Shown in pieces: positions 1-13,200 of a stretch of DNA of 64,000 nt. This DNA comes from Magnolia sinica (lineage: Eukaryota > Streptophyta > Magnoliopsida > Magnoliales > Magnoliaceae). The stretch's first letter is position 1. Each line of letters begins with the position of its first letter. Below the pieces are notes generated by a model. That model ran no database searches. It saw only the letters and a program-made list of their open reading frames with translations, and was not told the origin of the DNA. The stretch covers positions 105,205,759 to 105,269,758 of the forward strand of contig NC_080578.1 of assembly GCF_029962835.1 (NCBI RefSeq), written 5' to 3'. The position numbers and the translations under genes were made by a program.

Positions 1-1236
1 TCAAGAAGTGCTGCTTCAGGTATCTCATCTAGATTACTGTAATCAAGCGCATCATTGCAGCTACAATCTTCAGGTTTAATGTTAACAACCTCTTGAATCT
101 TTTCAGGGGAACTTCCTTTACAATATACCAAATCTCCCAGCATGACTTGGCCATTCCCTATAATAGATGAAATTTGTCAGAAAAATAAAACACCGACAAA
201 GAAAAGACAGAGGGAATAAGATACAATGAAGACCAGCAGCTGAACGTGACATCTGTTAATTCAGTACAAAAAATGACATGAAAATTTTCTATGAAAAATT
301 GATGCCCAAGGATTATAATGTCTTTCCAAAACTTAAATCAGCCAACAATATTATACCAAGACTTAAATGTGGTCTTTATAGCAAACTAGGGATACAATCT
401 TTCATTTAATCCCATCAGGTTTCTATTTCGACAAGAAACCTATAGAAACATTGTTTGAATTCTTTCTCGAGTCTCTATCATCCTCACATCATGGTTTCTG
501 AATAACTCGAAGCAGACAGGACTTGGCTGCACTTATTTTCAACATCACTTCATCAACCAACCCATCTTATAAAGATTGTTCTTTGAAAGCTAAAACCCGG
601 ATATGAAGTTTGGATATTGTGGATGTGCTGAATCGGATGTTCTCTACACAAGTCACAGATTTGGAATGTAGGATCAATGCCTAAGAAGATCAAGATTTTA
701 CTACTTTGAAACTAGGTTTTACAACTTTGAATACAATAATTGTATTATAAATTCTCAGGTGATAAACTTGTAATCCTTGTACTATGGCATGAAAGTAAAT
801 GGAGCCTGTGGTACAAGGTATTTTTACAACAGCTCAGAGGTGCAAAGATGACCTAACACATGGAGATTGCTGGATGCCAGGACTCCATTGAAGGAATGCT
901 TATCTTAGATGGAAATATAGAGATCTCTTTCAACAATTCCTCAAGATGCAAACAAAGAAGCAGATTAACCAGCTGAGGACAAACTAGAGTGTTGATGGCA
1001 ATTTCCCACTAGATTCTTTTGTCATACTCAATTGGGCATTTGAGCATTAAATCTCTCACCTTACCCTTTTTGCCTTCCAGCAAAGGCATGCTTTGTCTTT
1101 ATGTTTCTGCAAACATGCATGTACATGTATGTATGTACGTACGTACGTTCATAATGCATGTACATATGTATTTATGCATGCACACACACACAGAGATTCT
1201 GCTTTATTTAGTGAACTTATGCTATTGACAAATTAT

Positions 1237-1271
<35 letters not shown>

Positions 1272-4200
1272 TATATATATAAGAGTGAAAAGCACACCTA
1301 CCATATTTCTGCACCCTCATACTTGCCGCATGGTTCCACAGGTAACTTTGGTAACTGTGCACATACCTAAATAGTTGAACAGAAACTATCACTAAACCAC
1401 CCTTTTCAGTGAGTCAAAATCATAAAAGAAAGCATAAACAGGAGTGCAGTTTCTCTTCTGCAAGAGAGAGGTCTTAGGCATTCAAGTATCTTCACAAAAA
1501 CAAATACAGATAATGTTACAGAAATTTAAGCCTAGTTGTAATAGTTTTGTCCAGTGTTTGCAATATCGATACTATCGGCCGATACTATCGTTATCGCATG
1601 CAAGTGACACAAAACCTACCAAAAATACTCGGAAATTAAAAAATAAAATAAAATAAATCAGGATTCTTTATATCGCACGATATATCGTAGGATATCGCAC
1701 GATTTTCTTCGATATTATTGATACTATCATGTATTATTTGCGGATTTTATCACGAACTCACAGATTTACTGCACAGTTCAGATTTGTCACGGACTCGCGA
1801 GCCTAGTGTACCCAACAACCATTTGACGATTATTTCAATGATAAAAAAGCCGGGGATGTCGGGGTTGCATAATTACTGAAAAATCGAAAAAAGAAAAAAA
1901 TGAAAATCAATTAATCGATGTGAGAGGGGATTTCTAACTTGTAGAAGAAGATTGCGTAATTGGACTGAGAATTTGGTGGGCCACTCCATCGATCGACAGT
2001 GGTGCGTCGTAAGTGCGATTTCCTTTTTATTTTTCTTTGAATGGATATAGATTCTAATGCAGGGGCATTTTCACACCGGGCTCGAGTGGGGTCGCTTGTT
2101 TGATGCAGGGGCACACTCGGGGTGGGTGCGGCTCACGGAGGAAGTCTCGTGTTCGAGACTCCTCACCGGGGGTGATTAATGCGCATTTCACACCAGGCTT
2201 GAGTGGGGTAGCCCATGGGATGTGGGGACACACTCAGGGTGGGCGGCCCATGTGATTTGGGGTCCACGAAGGGGGTTCGGCCGAGGGCCTAACCCATACG
2301 ATGTGGGGCCTGGGCTATGAGATAAAGGGATTAATTCGTCACACTCTAACAGTTCGAGCTTTTAGAGCAAGTGGTTAATTGTCCTACATCAAATTGGTAT
2401 CAGAGCAGGAGGTCTCGTGTTCGAGACTCCTTACTGGGGGTGATTAATGCAGGGGCATTTTCACACCGAGTTCGAGTGGGGTCGCTTGTTTGATGCAGGG
2501 GCACACTCGGGGTGGGTGCGGCTCACGGAGGAAGTCTCTTGTTCGAGACTCCTCACTGGGGGTGATTAATACGCATTTCACATGAGGCTTGAGTGGGGTA
2601 GCCCATGGGATGTGGGGACACACTCAGGGTGGGCGGCCCATGTGATTTGGGGTCCACGAAGGGGGTTCGGCCGAGGTCCTAACCCATACAATGTGGGGCC
2701 TGGGCTATGAGATAAAGGGATTAATTCGTCATACTCTAACAGTTCGAGCTTTTAGAGCAAGTGGTTAATTGTCCTACATCAGATTCAAATGGCAACGGAG
2801 ATTTCGGCAAGAAATTCGTTAAAATCGTGGAGATTTAGCTTCGGAATGGGAGAAATTTTAGGAATTTTAGGGTTCCAAAAGGACCGCAACCCTCTTTTTT
2901 CGAAAATGGCTTTGGCCAATCCCATCGTGAATGTATGTGGTTTATCCACGCTGTCCATCTATTTTTCCAACTAGTTTAAGGGGTTGAGCCCAAAATTGAA
3001 GCATATCCAAAGCTCAAGTGGACCATACCACAAGAAACAGTGGGAATAATGATTTCCACTTTTGAAACCTTGTTAGGCCCCACAGTGATGTTTATTTGTC
3101 ATCCAACCTGCTCATAAGACCACATAAACATGGATGAAGGGAAAACACAAATATAAGCTTGATCCAAAACTTGTGGCCCTCAAGAAATTTTCAATGGTAG
3201 ACGTTCAATTCACACTGTTTCCCGTGGTGGGGTCCATTTGAGCTTTGGATATGCTTTATTTTTGGGCTCAAGCCCTAAAATTATTTGGTAAAATGGATTA
3301 AAGGAGTGGATAATATATATAAATCACAGAGGACCCCACAAAGTTTACTCAGTATGCTTAGTGTAGTGAGTTACACAGTATGCAATCCGCTTCTTTTTAC
3401 GTGGGCATGGATCCACTGAGGTGGGTGGGACCCTAATTGTGGGGCTCACAGTGATGTATATGTGTCTTAAATCCACACTGTCCACAGTTTTGAAATATCA
3501 TTTTAGGCTATGATCCCAAAAAACAAAGCAGATCCAAATCTTACGTGGGCCATACTACATGAAACAGTAGTGATTGAATCCCCACCATTAAAAATTTTAT
3601 GGGGGCCACCAGAATGTTTATTTGCCATCTAACTTGCTGATAACATCACAAAGATCTGGATGAAGAGACCACAAAAATATCATATTGATCTAAAACTTTT
3701 GTGGCCCACGAGAAGTTTTTAATGGTTGATTACCACTGTTTCCTATACTATGGTCCACCTAGGATTTGGATCTGCTTCATTTTTTGAATAATTCCCTAAA
3801 ATTAACTTTCAATACGTATGGACAGTGTAGTTGTAGTCACATACATCACAATGGCCCCCCAAATTCAGGGGTCCCACCCACCTCGGCGGATCCCGGGTCT
3901 CACCTAATCTGCTCCCTTGAGTGTGGATTCGGTGCAACTTGGCTGCACCTAAGATGGTGCGGCACTTATGGTGGGGCCCACATTGATGTATGTGTTGTAT
4001 ATCCATTCTGACCATTCATTTGGAGAGATTATTTTAGGTCATGAGATAGAATGAGTCAAATCCAAAGCTCAAGTGGACCCCAAAAATGGTTCAAGTTTCA
4101 ACGGTGGGTGTCACTGTCCATAATGTTTTTGGAGCTAGGGTCCACTTGAACTTTGGACCAACCTCATTCTTTGGTTCTTGTGGGGCTCGTGGTAGGGCCC

Positions 4201-7200
4201 ACCATGATGTTTATAAGAAATCCACTCCGTCCATCCATTGTTTTCAAGGCACATTATATTAGGTCATGAGCCCAAAAATCAGGCAGTTCCAAAGCTCAAG
4301 TGGGCCGCACAACATGAAACAGGGAGGATTAAACGTCCATCATGCCCCAATATTTCTTGTGGTGTGGTCCATGTGAAAATTGGTTCTGATTCATTTTTGG
4401 GCCCATGCCCGATAATGAGTTGGCAAGACGGATGGACGGCATAGATTTACAATGCATACATCAAAGTGAGGTCCACATGATAGTAGTAATTGTCTACTAA
4501 TCAGGGGTTAGAATTTTTTTTTCCAACCAACCTAAGTTTTTTAATTGTAATGGTTGACGCAATTTCGTTAGTTTAATTTGAGTTCGTATATGCCACATGG
4601 TGGACTCACAAATTTAAGTTGGTCCTTTTCAGACCGCTTTTGGAGGAAACACCCATCACTTTCAAACAAAGGTAAAAAGTAATAATGTGCAATTTACATG
4701 GTATTTACGAAAGAAATGAAAAATCAAACACCCCTAAAAGATCAGGACATCAAAAACATAGAGAAACAAGAAAGTCCATTAGAAGGAGCTAGAGAAACCA
4801 TGCTCCTACAAATTGAGTTGATTGTGTTTTCTATGATTCTATTAAAAACACTATGGATTTCAATACATTAATTATGCAGGGCTTCAAATTGGATCCAGCA
4901 TTGAATTGAGTTGCAATGTATACTCAAGACAAGTAGAAATGACGAACTTACAGTTACCTTCTTTAGTATTCATGTTGGTTGACTAGGCTCCAAATTGCAA
5001 TTACGTTCCTTTAAGTTTGACATGAAATGTCAAAACATTACGGTGTTTGCCTCTGCCCTCTATATTTGGGTCCATATGGAGACAATGGAATAAGATCCTT
5101 AACAATCAGATGCCACTGATGTCATAATCTAAAAGGTTAAGGGGAGAGTGATTTCTTAGGATTTGGGGCTTGCCCATTTTAAGGGTGGTAAAAAGGAAGA
5201 CCTTATGCATCCCTGGGATAAGGATTTGGGGCTTGCCCGTTTTAAGGGTGGCAAAAAGGAAGACTTGTACACAAACACCACCCCCCCCCCCCCCCCCAAC
5301 TCTTGCCATTCAGAAAAGAGAAAGTCATGAAATGAATGGTACTGCAATTTTCAGGATGACTTCCACATTATAAATAGCAATGTTTTGAAACTCAGATAGA
5401 ACCGGGCTGCAGGCAGAACGACCCATAACTTAATACTCAGGTCAACTGGTGGTCAGTTATTTTCTTATGGGATATGCATGCTTACCTAAACGGAAGCTTG
5501 AACCCATGACCTCCCCTCAAACACCCAGACCTTTTCCACTATGCGAGAGGTGGTTTGCTTGTTCTTTCTTAATCTTTTTAACTTCATTTATTATGCTTTA
5601 AGCGAATGTCCTTGGTCACAAGGGGTCAACTTGGACAGACAGGCAGTTTGACCGATGATGAGGACATCGTGCACACGCACGCCCGCACACCACCACCCCT
5701 ACGCACGTACATACGCAGAAGGAGGACCCCACCATCGATCTGGCTCGATGACGACGTCCAGGGAGGGCCTCCTAGCTAGAAGACAAGTTTTGGTTCAGAA
5801 AAGTAGCCCGATAGTCAAGAAAAGCCCACCATGAGATCTCATTATCGTGGCCCACTCGTCGGATTGGTTTTATATTTTAAGTTTTGCTTATTGTTATTAT
5901 TTAGAACATCGTGAACGCTTTAGATTTTCTTGTTTGGTTTTTGTTTTAGTTTACTTCATCGCCAAGTAATAGGTGTCGCACATGGTGCGAGTTTTTGAGT
6001 ATAGGATTTCTCCATATAAATAGGCACCCCTTGTAGTTCTTTTCATTCATTGAAGTTAATAAAAAATTCCTGCTTTATTTTTCTGCTCTCTTCGTGAGTT
6101 GTGGAAGAATTCAAAAGTGGGTGCGAAGCCCTCCCTTTTCGAAGGGCTAACTACCGTGGTGCGAAGCCACATCGATCCCAATTCACCCCCATCTTCCATC
6201 ATCTTTTTTTTTTTTTCCATCTTCCCCCACCATCCGTACTTTGAATTTGTCCTTTTGTTGCATCAAATTTCTTCATTGAAGCAGGTTTCCAGATTTCGGC
6301 GGGCTGAAACTTCGGCGGAGCACCACGCACAAACCGTACATCGGATCGAGCTGAAATTTGGAGGTTTTGGAGTCCATCCCTGGCTGACCAGGGCCAAGGT
6401 GGCCTTTTTCTGAATAGTGGGCCCCACACACGTGCGGCCGGGATCACACACACGTCCATCTGGACCATTGTTGCTGTCCACACGCGGGATCATCTTTTGG
6501 TTCAGGTTTTTATCTTCTTTTATCCTCTCATAGCCGTTTTTTTTCATGAATCCTAACCCTATATTACATGATCCCTAATTGATTTGCCCCTTTTTATCAC
6601 CTTAGGGTTCCTTGAATTGAAATTAGGGAATCCCTTGGATTAGGGACTGATTTTTATGCATGAGTAGTTGATTTTATTTCCCTTTGACATTGTTTGGTTT
6701 ATAATTTTATTGGTCCAATCCTAGCCTGTGGGCTTGGACCCGCATAGATTCCCCTTTAATTGAATGTTTGGATTTTCATGTGGGATGTGGAATTTGTGTG
6801 ATTGTTTCTGAATTGGTGTGATCTAAGCCTGCAATCTTGCATATCATATTTAATTTTCCATGTCCTGCATCAAATTTGGTATCAGAGCCTAGGGTTCTTG
6901 TAGGGGAATTCACAACATATTTAGGGTTTAGTTTGAGTCCTTCATGCATTCAGTCCATCATATATAGTTGAATTTTAGTAACAGTGTGTAGTCTCCTTCA
7001 TATAGAGTCTCGTAGGGTCATTTAGTTTTTAGACGCATATAGTTGTCATAGAAGGTCTTTAGGCTGAGCAAGTCACTATATGCCCACACGTACGGGTCGC
7101 AGTTTCGGTTTGCACCCTACACTAAACATGGAACAATTGCAAGAGTCACTAAACAAGATATCTCAGACGTTGGAGTCTATGATTAAGCGCTTGGAAATGG

Positions 7201-10200
7201 ACCAATGCTGTGAACAGCTTGATGTACGCATTGCCCGACTAAAGACCATCGCTAGGACAAACCCCACCATTGGGGTAGATGTCCAATCTCAAGCAGGTGG
7301 CCTGGAGGATACACTAATGAATGGAGTTGGTCAAGGAATCAATTATGGGTGTGCACCCGGACACCCACCCCATGAGAGACATAAAGACCACTATTTTGAG
7401 GGGTACAACATGTGTGGCCTTGTGGCTGGAGAGAGTGCACCAGCGGCTAGTGTAGAGTTACCCACTGAGGCCATTCCGGTAATGGATGAGTTACGTGATA
7501 TCTTTCCTGATGATCTACCGGATGAGTCCCCTAGGAAGGATATAGAGCACACCAGAATATGGGACATCGTAATACCTACAACCGAGTTCACGTTGAATAA
7601 GTTTGTCGATAGGTCCACAGGTCTAAGTCCTTGTGAAGTCGTTACTGATTATAAACCTAGGAAACTTATTAATCTTGTCCCTATGTCACTGTCCCATAGG
7701 CCGTCAGAGTCTGCAGAGTCTTTTGCGCATCACATTCATTCATGGCATCAAGAAATCAGGCAGAAGATCATGACTAATAATGAACATTGCACATTTTATA
7801 CAGACCAGTATAAATGTTTCAAAGGATTCAATATTGGGGACTCTGTGATGGTCTGCATCAGGCCCGAGCGGTATCCTTCGAGGGCCGTTCGTAAGTTACA
7901 CGCGTGTAACGCTGGACCCGTCAAAATTATAAAACGAAACGGTCTCAACGTGTATGAGATAGATCTTCCACCTTCCATGAGAATTAGTTTCACATCTGAT
8001 GTGGAGGATTTAGTTACTTTTCAGAGGACCACTGATACTTTGTCCGGCCCTTCGCCCACCCATCCTGATTCCTCATATTTATCCCTTGAACCATGGCCCC
8101 TTTCCAACCCATTTTCCCAACCTCTACCTCCCATATTTACTCTTCCCGACCTTTCATCTCAGCCTCTGCCTTCCATACCTAGCCTTCACACACCCAGAGA
8201 GGAAATAGAGGATATCTTGGACCATGAGATAATTTCCACATCGGATGGCGGGTTTCAGAAATACCTAGTTAAATGGAAGTCACGCCCAACTTCGGACAGC
8301 ACGTGGCTCACTGAGGAGGAGCTTCAGAGACTTGATCCAGACATCCTAGAGCGGTTCAGGAGTTTTATTTCGCCAGTGGCGAAATCTTCGCAGCCGGGGA
8401 GAGTTGATGAGGACATCGTGCACACGCACGCCCGCACACCACCACCCCTACGCACGTACATACGCAGAAGGAGGACCCCACCATCGATCTGGCTCGATGA
8501 CGACGTCCAGGGAGGGCCTCCTAGCTAGAAGACAAGTTTTGGTTCAGAAAAGTAGCCCGATAGTCAAGAAAAGCCCACCATGAGATCTCATGATCGTGGC
8601 CCACTCGTCGGATTGGTTTTATATTTTAAGTTTTGCTTATTGTTATTATTTAGAACATCGTGAACGCTTTAGATTTTCTTGTTTGGTTTTTATTTTAGTT
8701 TACTTCATCGCCAAGTAATAGGTGTCGCACATGGTGCGAGTTTTTGAGTATAGGATTTCTCCATATAAATAGGCACCCCTTGTAGTTCTTTTCATTCATT
8801 GAAGTTAATAAAAAATTCCTGCTTTATTTTTCTGCTCTCTTCGTGAGTTGTGGAAGAATTCAAAAGTGGGTGCGAAGCCCTCCCTTTTCGAAGGGCTAAC
8901 TACCGTGGTGCGAAGCCACATCGATCCCAATTCACCCCCATCTTCCATCATCTTTTTTTTTCCATCTTCCCCCACCATCCGTACTTTGAATTTGTCCTTT
9001 TGTTGCATCAAATTTCTTCATTGAAGCAGGTTTCCAGATTTCGGCCCGCAGGCGAGCTGAAACTTCGGCGGAGCACCACGCACAAACCGTACATCGGATC
9101 GAGCTGAAATTTGGAGGTTTTGGAGTCCATCCCTGGCTGACCAGGGCCAAGGTGGCCTTTTTCTGAATAGTGGGCCCCACACACGTGCGGCCGGGATCAC
9201 ACACACGTCCATCTGGACCATTGTTGCTGTCCACACGCGGGATCATCTTTTGGTTCAGGTTTTTATCTTCTTTTATCCTCTCATAGCCGTTTTTTTTCAT
9301 GAATCCTAACCCTATATTACATGATCCCTAATTGATTTGCCCCTTTTTATCACCTTAGGGTTCCTTGAATTGAAATTAGGGAATCCCTTGGATTAGGGAC
9401 TGATTTTTATGCATGAGTAGTTGATTTTATTTCCCTTTGACATTGTTTGGTTTATAATTTTATTGGTCCAGTCCTAGCCTGTGTCGGCTTGGACCAGCAT
9501 AGATTCCCCTTTAATTGAATGTTTGGATTTTCATGTGGGATGTGGAATTTGTGTGATTGTTTCTGAATTGGTGTGATCTAAGCCTGCAATCTTGCATATC
9601 ATATTTAATTTTCCATGTCCTGCATCAACCGAACAGCCAAAAGTAGATGGATTGGGGACCATTTGGGTTTTAAATTGATAAATAATCGACACTATTATAC
9701 AACCCTTGATTGAATTGAATGTTCACAATTCAATTCAGGGTTGCATCAAAATGTGCCCCTAAGGTTACATAGCTTACTGGGGGAAAGTAAAAACACAATT
9801 ACAGCAACCCATGAAGGAATCACGTACATCATTCTCATAGTTCTTGGTATAGCCTTCAGGGCCTGTAAGTAGTTACCAGGGCATTTCTTTAAACACTGAA
9901 GCTGGTAGACACAGAAAAGGAAAAAGGAATTACCACACTAAAACTAAAGAACAAAAGAACAAAAAAAAAATTACTGCAGTAACAAGCCTTAAAAAGGTCA
10001 AAAGCAAAACAAATGCCAAAAACAGATGAACCAGCCAGTACATATACTGATTAAGAGTAACAAGGAATACTACAGTAGACTATTGAAGATGAGTTCTTAT
10101 TTGAAGGCATATTGCAGACTGAGAAGTCAATAAAACATGATATTCAACCAAAAGATAAGAATCACATCAATTTGCTCCAAGCTGCAGTCACAAGATTATA

Positions 10201-13200
10201 TGTGGACTACCAATTTGGTTAATAAAATTGGTTCTTTCCTCAAAAGCATTCTATGCTTATAGTGCCAGAAGAAAAATAAAAGCAGAAAGTAAAGAGAGGA
10301 CAGGGCTAAGGTAAAAAATTTCAATGAATGAACAACAAAAGAACAAGAAATCAGTTTGTTCCTCACAAAAGATGAAAACTGGTGATTTTTTTTTTTCAGT
10401 GTGAAAGCAAAGTGAGCAAGATTCATTGCAGTCCGCAGATCATAGTGAAAGAAGAAAGTGGAATAGATGATAAGTCACACTGAAATATAATTGCACAAAG
10501 CATGAAAGGAAGCAGCAGATTTGGGTGGAAATGAGGAAAGCATCTGTTTCAAAATATTAGCAAGTATAAAAAGCTAAAAAGGAGCAGGAGCAGGAGCAGG
10601 AGCAGGAGCCAAAAATGCAAACTGAAGCGGGAGCAGCACCTATGAGGAAGGTTTGTGCAACTAAGGTGTGAAACAAGAACTTGATATTGCTTTCCATATG
10701 AATAAAATCCTGCTAATAATAAAAAAAACCATAAAATATCCAAAAAGGACATTCTATCCATAAGCAAATGCCAGAAATAATAAGAATGGCTGGTAAATTA
10801 AAATGCAAATATGCAGAAGACATCTCTGATCATCAAAATATGCCCAAAACGATAGCATTTGCAGTATAACATTTTTTTAAAATCTAAATTTGCAATCCCG
10901 AAAATGGACATGGACATCTCAAAATCGCACTATTGACCTATAACCAAGTTGCTTTGGGTACCCAAAAATTGCACAACCACAATGAACAGGCCCAGAAGTA
11001 AATGAATTGAATAAATTATGAAAGGTTAATAAAACAAAAAATATATTTTAGTGCTATAGGATGTCAAGAATTGATAAGACAAAGGGTACAATCCTTAGAA
11101 TATCTCCAATAAGAAGGAAAGCAAAAACGAGAATGAATGACCAATCAATGGAAAGAAACTCACTATAGCTCTTTCAGCAACCAAATAGCGGGGCAATCGT
11201 CTTAGAGTCCCCTCGATATCCCCACTTTCCTTGTAATATTCCCGTACCTCCCTGACGATGTCACGCTGTTTTTTTCAAAATTAAGTTACCAAGAACAAGA
11301 ACTTGGACATTCTGGTAATTAACTGGAGCTGTATGTTAAATAACCTTTCAAATTCAATAGTAATAAAGGAAAACACAAGGATATCCCCTTCTCTTGGATC
11401 AAGAATCAAGCCTACAGCAATTTTCCATTCTCCTCGAAGTAATGCCGCTCCAACGAAGTGAGTTGGCACCGACCCACTTCCAAAACGCTGAAAGCCACTT
11501 CAATATTAGCTCAACAAGAAAATTTTAGTAAGCATAAGATTTTAGATGCTCAGACAAGATACAACTGATCAACACTTCACGATATATAGTTCGCACGGAA
11601 CATTCATATATACAATAAAAGAAGCTAAATGTAAATAAAAGGTGTTACCTGCAAACCAAAGTAATTGATAAACCCATTCCTACCCAAGTCATCTGCAGTT
11701 GCTTTAATAACATCTTCGGAATCTGCAACAACTCCTCTGAGAAGATATGTAAGTGAGTGCCTATCTTGCAGATACTAACCAAAGTAAAACAACAATGACA
11801 TTGCCAAAAGCTAGCATTGTTGTGCAACAGCAAATTAACACGTGCAATAGGGGAAAGTACCTCAAAGTAATTGTGAATCGATTTCCCAAGAGCTTTCCAA
11901 GAACAAGTTCTTCTTGTACATAACTGAACAAAGAGTCATAACATCTATAGGCATCATAGCTAAAGATAATCCGAATAACAAAGAAAGAAAAGAAAGCAGG
12001 TTAATCTTACCAAAAGTCTCCTACTTTGATACCAATCAACCTGTCATTCAGAGCAGCTAATCTTTTCGCCTGCTGCTTGAAAACAGTAACCTGCTAAGAA
12101 GGACACAGGTCCTTCGTGAAAAAAGCATGCTCCAAATGAACATGAAATTCTAATTTAAAGAAGTACTTAGAAGGTCCAATGACAATGGGAGGCATGTTTA
12201 GAAAGGTAATCAGTTTATTGATGGTCAAGGCAATAGGGTGAGATATATCATGATGAATGGCTCGATGAGGCTCCTTTTGAAAATTATTTTCTTTCTCCTC
12301 TGTCAATTAACCCAAATGCGAAGTTGGCCAATTACTGTGAAAGCATTGGGTAGTCTAAGGTTTGCAATGTGGAGCTCCTAAGGGGCCCTAACAAGGAGAT
12401 AAGAGCCTTTTTGATGCAAGACAATTAACCAGTTGCTCTAAAAGCTCGAACTGTTAGAGTATGATGAATTAATCATTTTATCTCATAGCCCAGGCCCCAC
12501 ATCTCATGGGTTAGGACCTCGGCTGAACCCCCCTCGTGAGCTTGTGCCCCAAATCACATGGGCCGCCCACCCCGAGTGTGTCCCCGCATCCCACGAGCTA
12601 CCTCACTCGAGCCCAGTGTGAAATGCGCATTAATCATCCCCGGTAAGGAGTCTCGAACACGAGACCTCCCCCGTGGGCCCCAAATCACATGGGCCACCCA
12701 CCCCGAGTGTGTCCCCGCATCCCACGGGCTACCCCACTCGAGCCAGGTGTGAAAATGCCCTTACATTAATCACCCCCGGTGAGAAGTCTCGAACACGAGA
12801 CTTCCCGCTATGATACCAATTTGATGCAAGACAATTAACCAGTTGCTATAAAAGCTCGAACTGTTAGAGTATGACGAATTAATCCTTTTATCTCATAGCC
12901 CAGGCCCCACATCTCATGGGTTAGGACCTCGGCCGAACCCCCCTCGTGGGCTCGTGGGCCCCAAATCACATGGGTCACCCACCCCGAGTGTGTCCCCGCA
13001 TCCCACGGGCTACCCCACTCGAGCCCGGTGTGAAAATGCCCCTGCATTACTTTTCGGATCTCATGCGGAATCTGCAGAAGGTGCTTGGATCCATCTTCAG
13101 AAGATACAAAGGCGTGACAATGGTTGAAGTAAAGGCTCCCCTCTCATCCATCACAAGAAAGGCTCCTCGGCTCCTCCCTCTGCTCGCCATGGTTTGGAGG

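Noticed and set aside
1019..1374. Open frames over the microsatellite near PUS7 exon 13
   Set aside because: Their content is translated CATA/AC/AT repeat, and the real exon lies on the other strand at 1302-1366.
2395..2440. tRNA gene or tRNA-derived SINE (TGGTATCAGAGC followed by GTTCGAGACTCC, B-box-like)
   Set aside because: The segment is placed directly after an LTR as a primer binding site, and identical LTRs plus a TSD enclose it. No cloverleaf can be completed.
6099..6547. Open frames inside the 5' LTR (and the matching ones at 8850-9300)
   Set aside because: They are duplicated because the LTR is duplicated, lie in the untranslated leader of the element and have no domain.
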